Shown: positions 53,935 to 63,972 of the stretch, in pieces
Numbering within the stretch: the stretch's first letter is position 1
How the letters are laid out: each line of letters opens with the position of its first letter
Assembly (NCBI RefSeq): GCF_001999465.1
Contig: NZ_MQMF01000002.1
Location: 1,240,001 to 1,304,000, forward strand
Length of the DNA: 64,000 nt
Direction of reading: 5' to 3'
DNA from: Fictibacillus arsenicus
Lineage (GTDB): Bacteria > Bacillota > Bacilli > Bacillales > Fictibacillaceae
Notes under the pieces: model-generated
Database searches by the model: none
What the model was told of the DNA's origin: nothing
The model's input: the letters and a program-made list of their open reading frames with translations, nothing else
Made by a program: the position numbers and the translations under genes

Positions 53935-55485
53935 TTATTTACTTTTATCTTTTTGAATCACACTATATAAATCAAGACGTCTATCTCTAAGCAACGTAAC
54001 ACTGCCTGTTTTCCGCTGTCTTCTCAGAATTTCAAGATCGACATCACCTACTACTACTGTTTCGATATTCGGATGACATTCTCCGACAATACCGTCTCTT
54101 GGGAAAGAGAAATCCGAAGGTGTGAAGATACCTGACTGGGCATATTGAATATCCATGTTTTCAACTTGCGACAGGTTCCCAACTGTCCCAGCAATCGCCG
54201 TATAGATCTCATTTTCAATGGCACGAGCTTGAGAACAATAACGAACACGCAGATATCCTTGACGGTCTTCTGTACAGAACGGTGTGAAGATAATTTTAGC
54301 ACCTTGATCCGTAACAATACGGGATAGTTCAGGAAACTCGATATCATAACAGATAAGAATAGCAACTTTACCGCAATCTGTATCAAATACTTGTACTTTA
54401 TCCCCAGCAGAGATTCCCCACCATTTTCGTTCATTTGGTGTGATATGAAGTTTATATTGCTTATCGATTGTGCCATCTCTTCTGAACAAATACGCTACAT
54501 TGTAAATATCGCCATCTTCTTCAACAAAATGCGATCCCCCAATGATGTTCACATTGTATCTAACAGCAAGGTTCGTGAATAATTCGATATACTGCTCCGT
54601 GAACTCTGTTAGTTTACGAATCGCCAAGCTTGGACTTTTTTCTTCACAGAAAGATAAAAGCTGAGTTGTAAGCAATTCAGGGAAAACAGCAAAATCTGAA
54701 CCTTGGTCCGAAGCAACATCCGTATAATATTCCACTTGAGTCGCAAAATCTTCAAAGGAATCGATTGATTTCATCATGTACTGGATGGTTGTAATCCTTA
54801 CTGGTTCACTTGTTTTAAAATATTTCTTCGTTTTGTTCGGAATGTAGTCGACATTGTTCCATTCCATTAAAGTGGCATATGCTTTAGACTGCTTGTCATC
54901 CGGCAAATAGCTTTTGTTTAATCGCATGATTGTGAAACCATTCATCAGCTGAAATGTTAAAACAGGGTCATAAATATTATGCTGGATAACTTCACGAACA
55001 TACTCTCTTGGTGTCATCTCTTTTGAATACTTATGGTAGTTTGGAATCCTTCCGCCCAGGATGATACTTTTCAGGTTTTTTTGTTCTGCCAGCTCTTTGC
55101 GTGCTTCATAGAGTCTTGCTCCTATTTTCATACGGCGGTATTCAGGATGAACCATAACTTCAATTCCATACAAGTTAAAGCCTTCAGGGTCATGATTTGT
55201 AATATAGCCTTTGTCTGTGATCTCATCCCATGTATGCTTATCATCATATTCATCGAAGTTCACCATAAGACTCGAACAGCTTCCAACGATTTTCCCTTCA
55301 TACGCTACACAAAATTGACCCTCAGGGAATATCCGGAGATGGCTCTCCAGCTGATCGCGCTGCCACGGTTCCATGTTTCCAGGAAAGCATACCTTTTGCA
55401 ATTTTAAAATTTCATCAATATCTTCAAATTGTATATTTCTTAGTTCTATCTTTTTCTCAAATTTTGAAACATCGATCTCGCTCAT
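53935..55485 (-). CDS. yhcX: GNAT acetyltransferase / carbon-nitrogen hydrolase fusion (YhcX-like)
   Basis: 516 residues. GNAT domain (about 15-200) with GIEVMVHPEYRRMKIGARLY as the acyl-CoA loop; nitrilase domain (about 228-500) with catalytic Glu in FAVFPELLTT, Lys in YKLHITPNERKWWG and Cys in VAILICYDIEFPE. Amidase of unknown substrate. Gene pair with yhcW is conserved in Bacillus; here a VOC gene stands between them. RBS GAGGAG. Confidence 0.9.
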   Translation of the reverse strand: MSEIDVSKFEKKIELRNIQFEDIDEILKLQKVCFPGNMEPWQRDQLESHLRIFPEGQFCVAYEGKIVGSCSSLMVNFDEYDDKHTWDEITDKGYITNHDPEGFNLYGIEVMVHPEYRRMKIGARLYEARKELAEQKNLKSIILGGRIPNYHKYSKEMTPREYVREVIQHNIYDPVLTFQLMNGFTIMRLNKSYLPDDKQSKAYATLMEWNNVDYIPNKTKKYFKTSEPVRITTIQYMMKSIDSFEDFATQVEYYTDVASDQGSDFAVFPELLTTQLLSFCEEKSPSLAIRKLTEFTEQYIELFTNLAVRYNVNIIGGSHFVEEDGDIYNVAYLFRRDGTIDKQYKLHITPNERKWWGISAGDKVQVFDTDCGKVAILICYDIEFPELSRIVTDQGAKIIFTPFCTEDRQGYLRVRYCSQARAIENEIYTAIAGTVGNLSQVENMDIQYAQSGIFTPSDFSFPRDGIVGECHPNIETVVVGDVDLEILRRQRKTGSVTLLRDRRLDLYSVIQKDKSK

Positions 55486-55520
55486 CTATTCCACTCCTCT
55501 AACCTGCTTACTCGTTCAGT

Positions 55521-55916
55521 TTACTTCCATTTTTTCATACGCTCATAAAGAGAACCTGTATATAATTCCATTTCATTGCCGTCAGGATCAAGAAAACTTA
55601 TCGTCCATCCTCCGCCCCTCTCAATAGGTCCCCTCGTGATCATAACTTGTTTTTCTTCGAGGTAAACAGCAGCCTTATGAAAGTTTTTTTCAGAAACCGA
55701 AAAAGCAAAGTGATCCACACCGGTTTGGTCTTTTTGTTTAGGTTTTGCTTTTTTGATTTCCAATAAACATATCCAGACTCCTCCAATGTCAAAGTATACA
55801 TCTGTATTCCCTTTATGAACGATTTTAGCACCTAAAATTTCTTGATAAAAACGGACAGCTCTCGCTAATTCTGAAACTTTTATCGTAATATGATTAATCC
55901 CCTGAACTTTAATCAT
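55521..55916 (-). CDS. VOC-family protein related to FosB/glyoxalase
   Basis: 131 residues, two beta-alpha-beta-beta-beta modules. Metal-ligand candidates His9 (GINHITIKVS), His in GVDHFAFSVS and Glu in GNEMELYTGSLYERMKKW; the tail resembles the FosB ending. Could be a thiol transferase for fosfomycin-like substrates, but key FosB residues cannot be confirmed. Its start overlaps the yhcW-like stop by 4 nt, so the genes are coupled. Confidence 0.7.
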   Translation of the reverse strand: MIKVQGINHITIKVSELARAVRFYQEILGAKIVHKGNTDVYFDIGGVWICLLEIKKAKPKQKDQTGVDHFAFSVSEKNFHKAAVYLEEKQVMITRGPIERGGGWTISFLDPDGNEMELYTGSLYERMKKWK

Positions 55917-56578
55917 ATCGTTCGTTGTTCAGCAAGCTGTATGAGTGCAGCCAGTTCAAGTTCTGCTATCGACTCCATTTGATGATCTACTTCGTCAAAT
56001 TGCATATGTTTTGTTACCGGGTTTGGTATAGCTACACAATAAAGACCTGCTTTTTTAGCAGCTGCAGAACCGTTCACTGAATCTTCAAAAGCAATTGCTT
56101 CTTCAGGTTTAACACCTAGTTCTTCAACCGCTTTTATATACAAACTTGGATCTGGTTTAACCTTTTCTACATCATCAGCTGTTTTGATCACTTCAAAATA
56201 ATGGCTGAGACCGATTCTTTCAAGGTGCTCCAATACCCATTTCCTAGAAGAACTCGATGCAAGTCCTACCTTCAAACCCAACTCCTTAGCTGCTTTTAGG
56301 TAATTCTCTATCCCTGGAAGGGGTTTTTGTTCTTTAATTAAGGCTAATGCACGGTCTGTTTTCTTTGTCCTTAACTCATCATGATTTAGCTTTTTATTAA
56401 TTTGCTTTTCTAAGTATTCATAAGGGTTAAAACCAGAATGAGTGCCTATACATTCGCCCCACACTTCCAAAGGCAGCTCACTTCCATGCTCTTTATACAT
56501 CTCTTGAAAAGCATTGTAATGCTGAGTTTCAGTATCTAGAATCGTACCATCAAAATCAAATACAAGTGCTTTAATCAA
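55913..56578 (-). CDS. yhcW: HAD-IA phosphatase (YhcW-like, beta-PGM-type)
   Basis: 221 residues, TTG 56578 behind TTAGGATGA. Motif I FDFDGTILDTE, motif II ASSSS, Lys in VEKVKPDPSLY, motif IV AFEDSVNGSAAAKKAG. Cap domain between 15 and 90. Dephosphorylates a small phosphometabolite. Part of yhcW-VOC-yhcX. Confidence 0.88.
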   Translation of the reverse strand: MIKALVFDFDGTILDTETQHYNAFQEMYKEHGSELPLEVWGECIGTHSGFNPYEYLEKQINKKLNHDELRTKKTDRALALIKEQKPLPGIENYLKAAKELGLKVGLASSSSRKWVLEHLERIGLSHYFEVIKTADDVEKVKPDPSLYIKAVEELGVKPEEAIAFEDSVNGSAAAKKAGLYCVAIPNPVTKHMQFDEVDHQMESIAELELAALIQLAEQRTI

Positions 56579-56659
56579 TACTAATCATCCTAACCGCGTT
56601 TTTATTTATTTTCTTAAACTTTTAATAAAGACGCAAGAAAACAGATTTTGTTTTGACAG

Positions 56660-57517
56660 TTAGTGCAGCGCATTAGTTCTGAACATGATTTTCTTTCCGT
56701 TGCTTGTTGCGATGATTGCCCCTAGCTGATCTGTTCTGTAGACAGTCATCTTTCTGTTGTTCAGCCTATATAAAACTTCTTTGGATGGAAACTGATAGGG
56801 GTTGTTCTTTCCTACAGATATTACAGCTGTTTTAGCTTTTACCTTCTTTAAAAACTCCATTGATGATCCGGTATTTGCACCATGATGACCGATTTTTATA
56901 ACATCCGCCTTTACTCCCCCGCGGCTCATAATTTCTTTTTCTTCTTCTGCGCCCGCATCTGCCATCAGCAAAAAGTTCTTTTTTCCGTGCTGAATCTTTA
57001 TAACTGCTGAATAATCGTTTATATGTTTGTAATACGATCCTTTTGGTGCAAGCATTTCAACTTTTACCGAAAATCCCATTTTAAAATAAACGCCTGCTTT
57101 TGCCCGGTCTACTGGAATTTGCTTTTCATTGAGCACACGGAAAAGGTCATGATAGTACTTAGTATCATATGGCAGGTTTGGCATGTACAGAACACTAACT
57201 GGAAATGCACGGATCACATCATCTAATGAACCAATGTGATCATGATGAGGATGACTGGCTACTACAATATCTAAATGGGTAATGCCTTCTCGTTTCAAGT
57301 AAGTGATAATTTCTTCCGCATCATGCTCATCACCGCCGTCGATCAGCATTGTTTGTCCGTTCGGTGCTTCTACAAGAATACAGTCGGCTTGTCCGACATC
57401 TAAAAAGTGGATTTTTAATGGATCAAACCAGTCGGCATGTGCAGTCTTTCCTGGTACAAGCATCCATACCAGTAAGAAGCAAATGACGAATGCCGCTGAT
57501 TTGTTATATTTCTTCAA
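56660..57517 (-). CDS. Secreted ComEC/Rec2-like metallo-beta-lactamase-fold protein
   Basis: 285 residues, TTG 57517. Signal peptide (AAFVICFLLVWMLVPGKTAHA), then IHFLDVGQADCILVEAPNGQ, ASHPHHDHIGSLDDVI (HxHxDH) and KIGHHGANTGSS, the motifs of stand-alone MBL domains resembling the C-terminal domain of ComEC. Probably an extracellular nuclease or phosphodiesterase (inference). Confidence 0.85.
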   Translation of the reverse strand: MKKYNKSAAFVICFLLVWMLVPGKTAHADWFDPLKIHFLDVGQADCILVEAPNGQTMLIDGGDEHDAEEIITYLKREGITHLDIVVASHPHHDHIGSLDDVIRAFPVSVLYMPNLPYDTKYYHDLFRVLNEKQIPVDRAKAGVYFKMGFSVKVEMLAPKGSYYKHINDYSAVIKIQHGKKNFLLMADAGAEEEKEIMSRGGVKADVIKIGHHGANTGSSMEFLKKVKAKTAVISVGKNNPYQFPSKEVLYRLNNRKMTVYRTDQLGAIIATSNGKKIMFRTNALH

Positions 57518-57561
57518 ACTTCACACCCCTTTATTATTAAACTTTGTCGCCTTAGAAAGTG

Positions 57562-57581
57562 TTGATTTCCGCTCCAATCAA
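57562..57581. repeat. Scar of the dispersed GC-rich element
   Basis: TTGATTTCCGCTCCAATCAA joins the left end (TTGATTTCCGCTCC) and right end (TCCGCTCCAATCAA) of the element seen at 24511 and 53795, sharing one TCCGCTCC core. Confidence 0.55.
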
Positions 57582-57662
57582 CTTATCAACGAAGGGAATC
57601 AAAAAATCGTTCAAAAAATCTTATCCTTAGTTATATGTAATTACGCTTGTTTCAACAACAAA

Positions 57663-57691
57663 ACCCGCTATCCAATACATGGATGGCGGGT
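57663..57691 (-). terminator. Terminator of yhbH
   Basis: ACCCGC/GCGGGT outer stem with TATCCA/TGGATG inner pairs, then TTTTGTTG on the minus strand. Confidence 0.65.
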
Positions 57692-57698
57692 GGCTAAG

Positions 57699-58865
57699 TT
57701 ATGTGGTTATTTCACTTTTTTTGAAGAAGCTCTTCATGGCATGGTAAACATCTGCTTTTTCTTTCAAAATATAATGGCTGAATTTAGGGTTATCCATATT
57801 TTTATATACACTCATTAAAGTAGAGTGGCGATTATAAGCATTCACTTCTCCATATCCAAACATATTTGAGTGTTCCATAATCTGCTGCACGAGCTTTACA
57901 CATCTGGCGTTATCGCTTGTGAGATTGTCACCGTCAGAAAAATGAAACGGATAGATATTAAAGCGGTTAGATGAATATTTTGTCTCAATAAGTTCCAGCG
58001 CTTTTCGGTAAGCTGATGAACAGATCGTTCCTCCGCTCTCCCCTTTGTTAAAAAAGTCTTCTTCCGTCACTACTTTGGCTTCTGTGTGGTGTGCAATAAA
58101 TTCGATTTCTACTTTTTCATATTTAGACCGCAGAAAACGCGTCATCCAGAAAAAGAAACTCCTGGCCATGTACTTCTCCCATATTCCCATAGAACCTGAA
58201 GTATCCATCATTGCTAAGACAACAGCTTTTGATTCTGGTTTTATTACTTCATTCCAAGTTTTAAAACGCAAATCATCATTATGGATTGGAGCTACACTCG
58301 GTTTTCCGATTAATGCATTCCTTTTGAATGCGGTCAGTATCGTTCTTTTTTTATCAACATTACCCATTAAGCCTTTTTTGCGTACATCATTAAACTCAAT
58401 CTTTTCTAAAACAATCTGGTCTTGTTCTTTTTGTTTAAGATTTGGCAGTTCCAGCTCTTTAAAGAGCATTTCTTCAAGTTCCAGTATGGAAACTTCTGCT
58501 TCTGCATAATCCACTCCTGGCTTATCACCGGCTGGACCTTTTCCTTTTCCTGCGCCGTTTTGTCCGGCACGTCCATCTCTGGCTACTACGTCCCCCACCT
58601 GGCTATCTCCGTCACCTTGGCCTACGTGCTTGTTTTTGTCGTAGTTGTATCGGATTTTGTATTCATCCATTGAACGGATTGGAATCTTGATCACATCACG
58701 CCCGTTGGATAGAATGATATTTTCTTCGCTTATCAAATCCGGCAAGTTGTTTTTAATGGCTTCCTGCACTTTTTCCATATGCCTTTGATGATCTTGATAT
58801 CCTTTTCGGTGGAGGGACCAATTTTCCTGGGACACAACAAAATTGTTCTTATCCTGTTCGCTCAT
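57699..58865 (-). CDS. yhbH: YhbH (DUF444) sporulation-related protein
   Basis: 388 residues from ATG 58865 (GGAGGGG upstream). Contains a VWA-like domain: [20 protein letters not shown] (MIDAS DxSGS) and [11 protein letters not shown]; the N-terminal part includes a Gly-rich linker [17 protein letters not shown]. Encoded downstream of PrkA; the PrkA-YhbH-SpoVR set (YeaG-YeaH-YcgB in E. coli) acts together, and spoVR is at 39.3 kb. Confidence 0.93.
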   Translation of the reverse strand: MSEQDKNNFVVSQENWSLHRKGYQDHQRHMEKVQEAIKNNLPDLISEENIILSNGRDVIKIPIRSMDEYKIRYNYDKNKHVGQGDGDSQVGDVVARDGRAGQNGAGKGKGPAGDKPGVDYAEAEVSILELEEMLFKELELPNLKQKEQDQIVLEKIEFNDVRKKGLMGNVDKKRTILTAFKRNALIGKPSVAPIHNDDLRFKTWNEVIKPESKAVVLAMMDTSGSMGIWEKYMARSFFFWMTRFLRSKYEKVEIEFIAHHTEAKVVTEEDFFNKGESGGTICSSAYRKALELIETKYSSNRFNIYPFHFSDGDNLTSDNARCVKLVQQIMEHSNMFGYGEVNAYNRHSTLMSVYKNMDNPKFSHYILKEKADVYHAMKSFFKKSEITT

Positions 58866-59058
58866 CGTTTTCCCCTCCAGAGCAGCAAGAGTCAATGCTG
58901 CTTTTCTTGATCAACCCGGGGCATATCTTGTTTCCTTTTAATCACTATTATTAGAAAAAAGGGTTGGTTACTCTATCTTATGCAAGTACTCACTAGAATT
59001 GCTAAACTTTCGCGACAAAAAAGCCCCCTTTTCCAAAATCGAAAAGAGAGCTTGCACA

Positions 59059-59235
59059 TTATTTCTTATATTCCTTTTTTTCATGCTGTTTAGGATCAGG
59101 TGTTTTGCCGCTTTTACGTACTTCATCATTCGATGATACATGTTCCATTACTTTGCCGTGTTCTTTCATTTCTTCAAAATTTGATGCCATCGAACTGTTT
59201 TTTCTTTTAGGTTCTTCTTTATTTGGTTTTGTCAT
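59059..59235 (-). CDS. Small hydrophilic protein (58 aa), unknown
   Basis: Starts MTKPNKEEPKRKNSSMASNF and ends with KKEYKK; strongly charged, no hydrophobic segment, probably unstructured. AAGAGGTGAA precedes ATG 59235. Lies between the signal peptidase gene and yhbH. Family not recognised. Confidence 0.6.
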   Translation of the reverse strand: MTKPNKEEPKRKNSSMASNFEEMKEHGKVMEHVSSNDEVRKSGKTPDPKQHEKKEYKK

Positions 59236-59267
59236 AGGGATTCACCTCTTAATGAAATTTTCCCCAT

Positions 59268-59843
59268 TTATTCCTTTTTAAAACCGTTAAAAACTCTCAT
59301 TTCATCAACTGGCCAATAACGAATATTCGCTTCTCCCACAATATCCTTCATCTCAACAAAACCAATATGGCGGCTGTCTATGCTATGGAGCCTGTTATCA
59401 CCGAGAACAAAGATCTTTCCTTTTGGAACTGTATCATGTCCTGTGATTTCTTCTAATGTAAAATTGCCGGTCAGGGTACGATTACCTGCAAATCTTTTAA
59501 ATTCTTTTAGATAAGGTTCCTCTACTGGCTTATTGTTAATATAAAGTTTGTCATCTTTGTATGCGATATGATCCCCTGGCAATCCTATTACCCGTTTAAT
59601 ATAATCTTCTTTCGGATTAGCTTTAAACACGATAAGATCAAATCGTTCAGGGCTTCCGATCTCATAGCCGATTTTATTTACGATAAGGCGATTGCCGTTT
59701 TGAATTGTAGGCATCATCGATTCTCCGTAAACAACATACTGCTCAATCAAAAACTTTTTTATGATAATAGCAAGAATAAGTGCAATTCCAATGGCTTTAA
59801 TCCAATCCAGCAGTCCATTTCTTTCTTTTCGAGCCGAGCTCAT
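59268..59843 (-). CDS. sip: Type I signal peptidase
   Basis: 191 residues from ATG 59843 (AAAGGAAG 8 nt upstream; GTG 59852 is the alternative). One N-terminal transmembrane helix (about 13-32), catalytic Ser in YGESMMPT, Lys in EDYIKRVIGLPGD, and VLGDNRLHSIDSRHIG as box E. Removes signal peptides on the outer membrane face. The GDNR-S-DSR box reads GDNRLHSIDSR, normal. Confidence 0.93.
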   Translation of the reverse strand: MSSARKERNGLLDWIKAIGIALILAIIIKKFLIEQYVVYGESMMPTIQNGNRLIVNKIGYEIGSPERFDLIVFKANPKEDYIKRVIGLPGDHIAYKDDKLYINNKPVEEPYLKEFKRFAGNRTLTGNFTLEEITGHDTVPKGKIFVLGDNRLHSIDSRHIGFVEMKDIVGEANIRYWPVDEMRVFNGFKKE

Positions 59844-59988
59844 ACAGCTCACTTCCTTTAGTTAGCTTATTAGTATCAATTTACCATTTTTAAGTTAGTA
59901 ATTACAAGGTCAATATTTTTATACTAAAAATGAATGTATAAAAGATTACATTAGAATTTCTTTAGTTTTCCCTATTTTAGTGTAAAAA

Positions 59989-60029
59989 AACACACCCTGA
60001 AAGACCTTATCAGTGTCTTAGGGTGTGTT
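59989..60029 (-). terminator. Terminator of prkA
   Basis: AACACACCCT/AGGGTGTGTT outer stem with inner AAGAC/GTCTT pairs, then T-run on the minus strand. Confidence 0.75.
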
Positions 60030-60036
60030 CTGCATA

Positions 60037-61932
60037 TTATCGATTTAGCAAGCTCCCAACATAACGCAATAGTTCGTTCGCACTAGTTGTGTTATAGCCA
60101 TGCTCATCGACAAGACGAGCTATTACTTCATTAATCTTTTTCAATTGTGATTCATCAGGAGTCTTTGAAGAAGTTGTAATCTTCACAACGTCTTTTAGAT
60201 CTGCAAATAGTTTCTTTTGAATGGCTTCTCTTAGGCGCTCATGTGAATTGTAATCAAACTTCTTTCCTTTTCTAGCATACGCAGAGATACGGATAAGTAT
60301 TTCTTCACGAAATGCTTTCTTCGCATTTTCCGAGATCCCGATCTGTTCTTCGATAGACCTCATCAGCTTTTCATCTGGACTCATCTCTTCTCCAGTGAGC
60401 GGATCACGAAGTTTATTCTTATTGCAATATGCCTCTACATTATCCAAGTAGTTATCCATAAGTGTTTTAGCTGATTCTTCATACGAATAAACGAATGCTT
60501 TTTGAACTTCTTTTTTCGCAATGTCATCGTACTCTTTACGGGCAGCAGAGATAAAGTTGATAAACCTTTCTTTATCTTCCTTAGAGATGGAAGCATGGTG
60601 ATCGAGCCCATCTTTTAATGACCGTAATACATCCAAAGCATTAATGGAAGGCGTTTCTTTACGTATAATGGCAGATGAAATTCGGTTAATTACATAACGC
60701 GGATCGATGCCTGACATTCCTTCGTCAGAGAACTCTTTCTTCAGATCTTCGAGATCAACATGATTGAAGCCTTCTACAATCTCACCGTCATACAGTCTCA
60801 TCTTTTTAAGAAGGTCCATACCTTGTTTTTTTGAATCTTTCAATCTTGTCAGTACCGAGAAGATAGCCGCTACCCTCAGCGCATGAGGTGCAATATGAAC
60901 GTGAGACATATCACTCTCGCTTATCATTTTTGCATAGATCTTCTCTTCCTGTGAAACTTTCAGATTGTATGGAACGCCCATAACGATAATTCTTGAATGC
61001 AGCGCTTCGTTCTTTTTATTCGAAATGAAAGAACGGTACTCGGATTCATTCGTATGTGCAACGATTAATTCATCTGCGGAGATTAAAGCGAATCTGCCCG
61101 CTTTAAAATTGCCTTCTTGTGTAAGTGAAAGCAGATGCCATAAGAACTTTTCATCACATTTCAGCATCTCCTGGAACTCCATCATCCCTCTGTTCGCTTT
61201 GTTCAGTTCTCCATCAAAACGATATGCACGAGGATCTGATTCTGATCCGTATTCCGCGATCGTTGAGAAGTCTATACTTCCCGTTAAATCTGCAATATCC
61301 TGTGATTTTGGATCAGATGGACTGAACGTTCCGATACCAGTACGTTTGTCTTCAGAGAAGAAGATTCTTTCGACCATTACTTCTTCTATTCTGTTGTCAT
61401 ACTCGTGTTCAAGCCTCATTGTATTTAACGGTGATAGGCTACCTTCGACACGAATACCATACTCATCATAGAACTCTTTTCTTAGATGCTGCGGAATTAA
61501 ATGTAGGGGATCTTCATGCATCGGACAGCCCTTTATGGCATAAACTGCGCCTTCTGGTGTTTTCGTGTACTGTTCCAAACCTCTTTTTAACATCGTTACA
61601 AGAGTGGATTTACCACCCGATACAGGACCCATTAACAGCAATATACGTTTACGGACATCAAGGCGTTTAGCGGCAGGGTGAAAATACTCTTCCACAAGTC
61701 TTTCGATTGATTCTTCTAATCCGAAGATCTGATCGCTGAAAAAATGATACACCTTTTGACCATTTTTTTCTGAAATTCCAGCATCTTTTATCATGTTGTA
61801 TACTCTTGAATGCGCTGACTGGGCTACAAATGGCCGATCACGTAAAATTTCAAGGTATTCAGCGAAGGTACCTTCCCAGGCTAGACGCTGTTCTTCTTCT
61901 CGATGCAATTGGATTCTTGATAAAATATCCAT
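60037..61932 (-). CDS. prkA: PrkA serine protein kinase (AAA+ type)
   Basis: 631 residues, normal length. N-terminal AAA module with Walker A GPVSGGKSTLVTML at about residue 104 and TQEGNFKAGRFALISADELI; C-terminal kinase-like domain from about 400. Known in B. subtilis as a sporulation-associated kinase/protease affecting SigK-dependent genes. RBS AGGAGG precedes ATG 61932. A possible sigma-E-like -10 (CATAGAGT, minus strand at about 61982) lies upstream, weak evidence. Confidence 0.95.
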   Translation of the reverse strand: MDILSRIQLHREEEQRLAWEGTFAEYLEILRDRPFVAQSAHSRVYNMIKDAGISEKNGQKVYHFFSDQIFGLEESIERLVEEYFHPAAKRLDVRKRILLLMGPVSGGKSTLVTMLKRGLEQYTKTPEGAVYAIKGCPMHEDPLHLIPQHLRKEFYDEYGIRVEGSLSPLNTMRLEHEYDNRIEEVMVERIFFSEDKRTGIGTFSPSDPKSQDIADLTGSIDFSTIAEYGSESDPRAYRFDGELNKANRGMMEFQEMLKCDEKFLWHLLSLTQEGNFKAGRFALISADELIVAHTNESEYRSFISNKKNEALHSRIIVMGVPYNLKVSQEEKIYAKMISESDMSHVHIAPHALRVAAIFSVLTRLKDSKKQGMDLLKKMRLYDGEIVEGFNHVDLEDLKKEFSDEGMSGIDPRYVINRISSAIIRKETPSINALDVLRSLKDGLDHHASISKEDKERFINFISAARKEYDDIAKKEVQKAFVYSYEESAKTLMDNYLDNVEAYCNKNKLRDPLTGEEMSPDEKLMRSIEEQIGISENAKKAFREEILIRISAYARKGKKFDYNSHERLREAIQKKLFADLKDVVKITTSSKTPDESQLKKINEVIARLVDEHGYNTTSANELLRYVGSLLNR

Positions 61933-62100
61933 GAGTACCTCCTTGATTGTATTGGCTCCATCAAGTGTTAATCTACTCTATGCGAGGATGTCCGTAATCA
62001 TTCTGTTTGAATAGTGATTTTTATTTGAAAAAGTGATAATTGGTTTAAACCGTTTCATGGTAAAATATGTTTATCATTTGTATTGAACGGAGTAAGAATC

Positions 62101-63939
62101 ATGAATCCCAAGCTGGGTATCTTAGCAGTGTTTATATTATTAAGTATGGTGTTCCTCTCATTTACCGGTTTGCGAAAAGAGTTCGAAAATTATATTCCTT
62201 TTCAAACCGCAATAGCAGCACTCGGTAATGCAAAAAGTATCTCTTTAGAACAAAACAGCCGCCTGTTGGATGCAAACGGTGGTCTTCTTTATGAGTTTAA
62301 AGGCGATGAAAGCCGTATTCATCTTTCATATGAGAATGTCCCGATTCTCGTCCAGCAGGCGTTCATCGCGACAGAGGATCAAAATTTCTTAGAGCATCAT
62401 GGCATCGACGGGAAAGCGATCGCAAGAGCATTTGTTACAAACTCTTCAAAAGGCGGAATCGAGCAAGGCGGCAGTACGATTACTCAGCAGCTGGCTCGGA
62501 ACCTTTTTCTGAATCATGAGCGTACGTATGATCGGAAATTGAAGGAGCTGTTGATTTCTTATCGAATTGAGCAGCAGCTTTCTAAAGAACAAATTTTGGA
62601 GCTATACATCAATGCTATCTATTTTCAAAATGGAATATACGGCATTGAAAAAGCGAGCCGCTATTATTTTAGTAAGCCCTCTAAGGAGCTTACTTTAAGT
62701 GAAACTGCACTCTTAGCTGCAATACCAAACAATCCTGTCCTGTATAACCCTCTGAAAAATCTTTCGAACGCAAAAAAAAGGCAGGAATGGATTCTGCTCA
62801 AGATGAAAGAGGAGGGTTATATTGATCAGACTAAGTTTGAATCTGCTATTAAACAACCGATTAACTTGCACGTGGCAAAGAGTAATGTTCCGTTTCCAGA
62901 GATCGTCGGCTATGTAAAAGATGAACTGCTGGAATTAATCGCATCTGCTCCAGAAAATAAAGGATTAAGTGAAGATCTTTTAAAGGAAAAACGTGATGAG
63001 TTGTTAAAAAGCGGTTCGGTGATTGAAACTTCATTGGATGCGAGGTTGCAAGCAGAAGCATTGAAATCTGTTCAAAAAAGACTTTCCTCTCAGGATATTG
63101 AAGGATCAGCCGTGGTAGTTGACCACGTTTCGAAAAAGATTGTAGCAATGATAGGCGGAAAACATGTAGGGATCGAAGAATTTAACCGAGCTTATCAGGC
63201 GAGAAGACAGCCAGGTTCATCTATTAAACCTCTTCTTGCATATGCCCCGTACATCGATTTATTTGGTCTAGGAACGAATTCGATGATATCTGCATCCCGA
63301 ATTTGTGAAGGAAACTATTGTCCCAGCAACTATGGAGGAGCAACATACGGTACAGTCACATTAAAAAAAGCGATGGCTAGCTCCATCAATACTGCCGCTG
63401 TTCGGGCGGTAAAGAAAACAGGCGTCGAAAGAGCTTTCTCTTACCTGAAGCCGTTTCAGTTTTCAGCCGTGGAACAGAAGGATCATCAGCTTGCTTCAGC
63501 ACTTGGTGGTTTTTCAAAAGGCTTTTCACCGCTCGAGCTTACTAGCGCGTATACAGCATTCGCCAATAACGGATTTTACGTGAAACCTAGAATAATAACC
63601 TCTGTAAAAGATAAAGATGGAAATGTTTTATACAAGTGGAACGAGCAGCCGGTTAAAGTTTGGAAGCCGGAAACGAATGCTGTGATGAGGGACATGCTTG
63701 CTGCGGTGACGATTTCTGGTACCGCACGGGATGCACGGTTTCCCGGTTCACAGTACGTAGCGGGTAAAACAGGAACTACAAACGATGTTAAAGATTTGTG
63801 GTTCGTGGGGCTGACTGACCGGTATACAGCAGGCGTCTGGGTCGGCCGTGACAAACCCGGAAGTCTCCGCTCGATAGAAGGATCTTCGCCAGAAGTCATG
63901 ATATGGCGCGATATTATGATAAAAGCATATCAAAAATGA
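62101..63939 (+). CDS. Class A penicillin-binding protein (PBP1A family)
   Basis: 612 residues from ATG 62101 (CGGAG upstream). One N-terminal transmembrane anchor (about 5-22). Glycosyltransferase domain (about 60-230) with ATEDQNFLEHHGID and GGSTITQQLARNLFL; transpeptidase domain (about 320-600) with PGSSIKPLLA (SxxK), SSINTA (SxN) and AGKTGTT (KTG). Shorter than vegetative PBP1, close in size to B. subtilis sporulation class A enzymes. Divergent from prkA across 170 bp. Confidence 0.9.
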   Translation: MNPKLGILAVFILLSMVFLSFTGLRKEFENYIPFQTAIAALGNAKSISLEQNSRLLDANGGLLYEFKGDESRIHLSYENVPILVQQAFIATEDQNFLEHHGIDGKAIARAFVTNSSKGGIEQGGSTITQQLARNLFLNHERTYDRKLKELLISYRIEQQLSKEQILELYINAIYFQNGIYGIEKASRYYFSKPSKELTLSETALLAAIPNNPVLYNPLKNLSNAKKRQEWILLKMKEEGYIDQTKFESAIKQPINLHVAKSNVPFPEIVGYVKDELLELIASAPENKGLSEDLLKEKRDELLKSGSVIETSLDARLQAEALKSVQKRLSSQDIEGSAVVVDHVSKKIVAMIGGKHVGIEEFNRAYQARRQPGSSIKPLLAYAPYIDLFGLGTNSMISASRICEGNYCPSNYGGATYGTVTLKKAMASSINTAAVRAVKKTGVERAFSYLKPFQFSAVEQKDHQLASALGGFSKGFSPLELTSAYTAFANNGFYVKPRIITSVKDKDGNVLYKWNEQPVKVWKPETNAVMRDMLAAVTISGTARDARFPGSQYVAGKTGTTNDVKDLWFVGLTDRYTAGVWVGRDKPGSLRSIEGSSPEVMIWRDIMIKAYQK

Positions 63940-63944
63940 AAATA

Positions 63945-63972
63945 ACCCTGCCGCTAACTGCTGTGGCAGGGT
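63945..63972 (+). terminator. Terminator of the PBP gene
   Basis: ACCCTGCC/GGCAGGGT stem followed by CATTTTTATTT. Confidence 0.75.

Noticed and set aside
58045-58509. 154-aa plus-strand ORF
   Set aside because: Antisense shadow of yhbH, Ser-rich composition typical of such frames.
60965-61471. 168-aa plus-strand ORF
   Set aside because: Antisense shadow of prkA.
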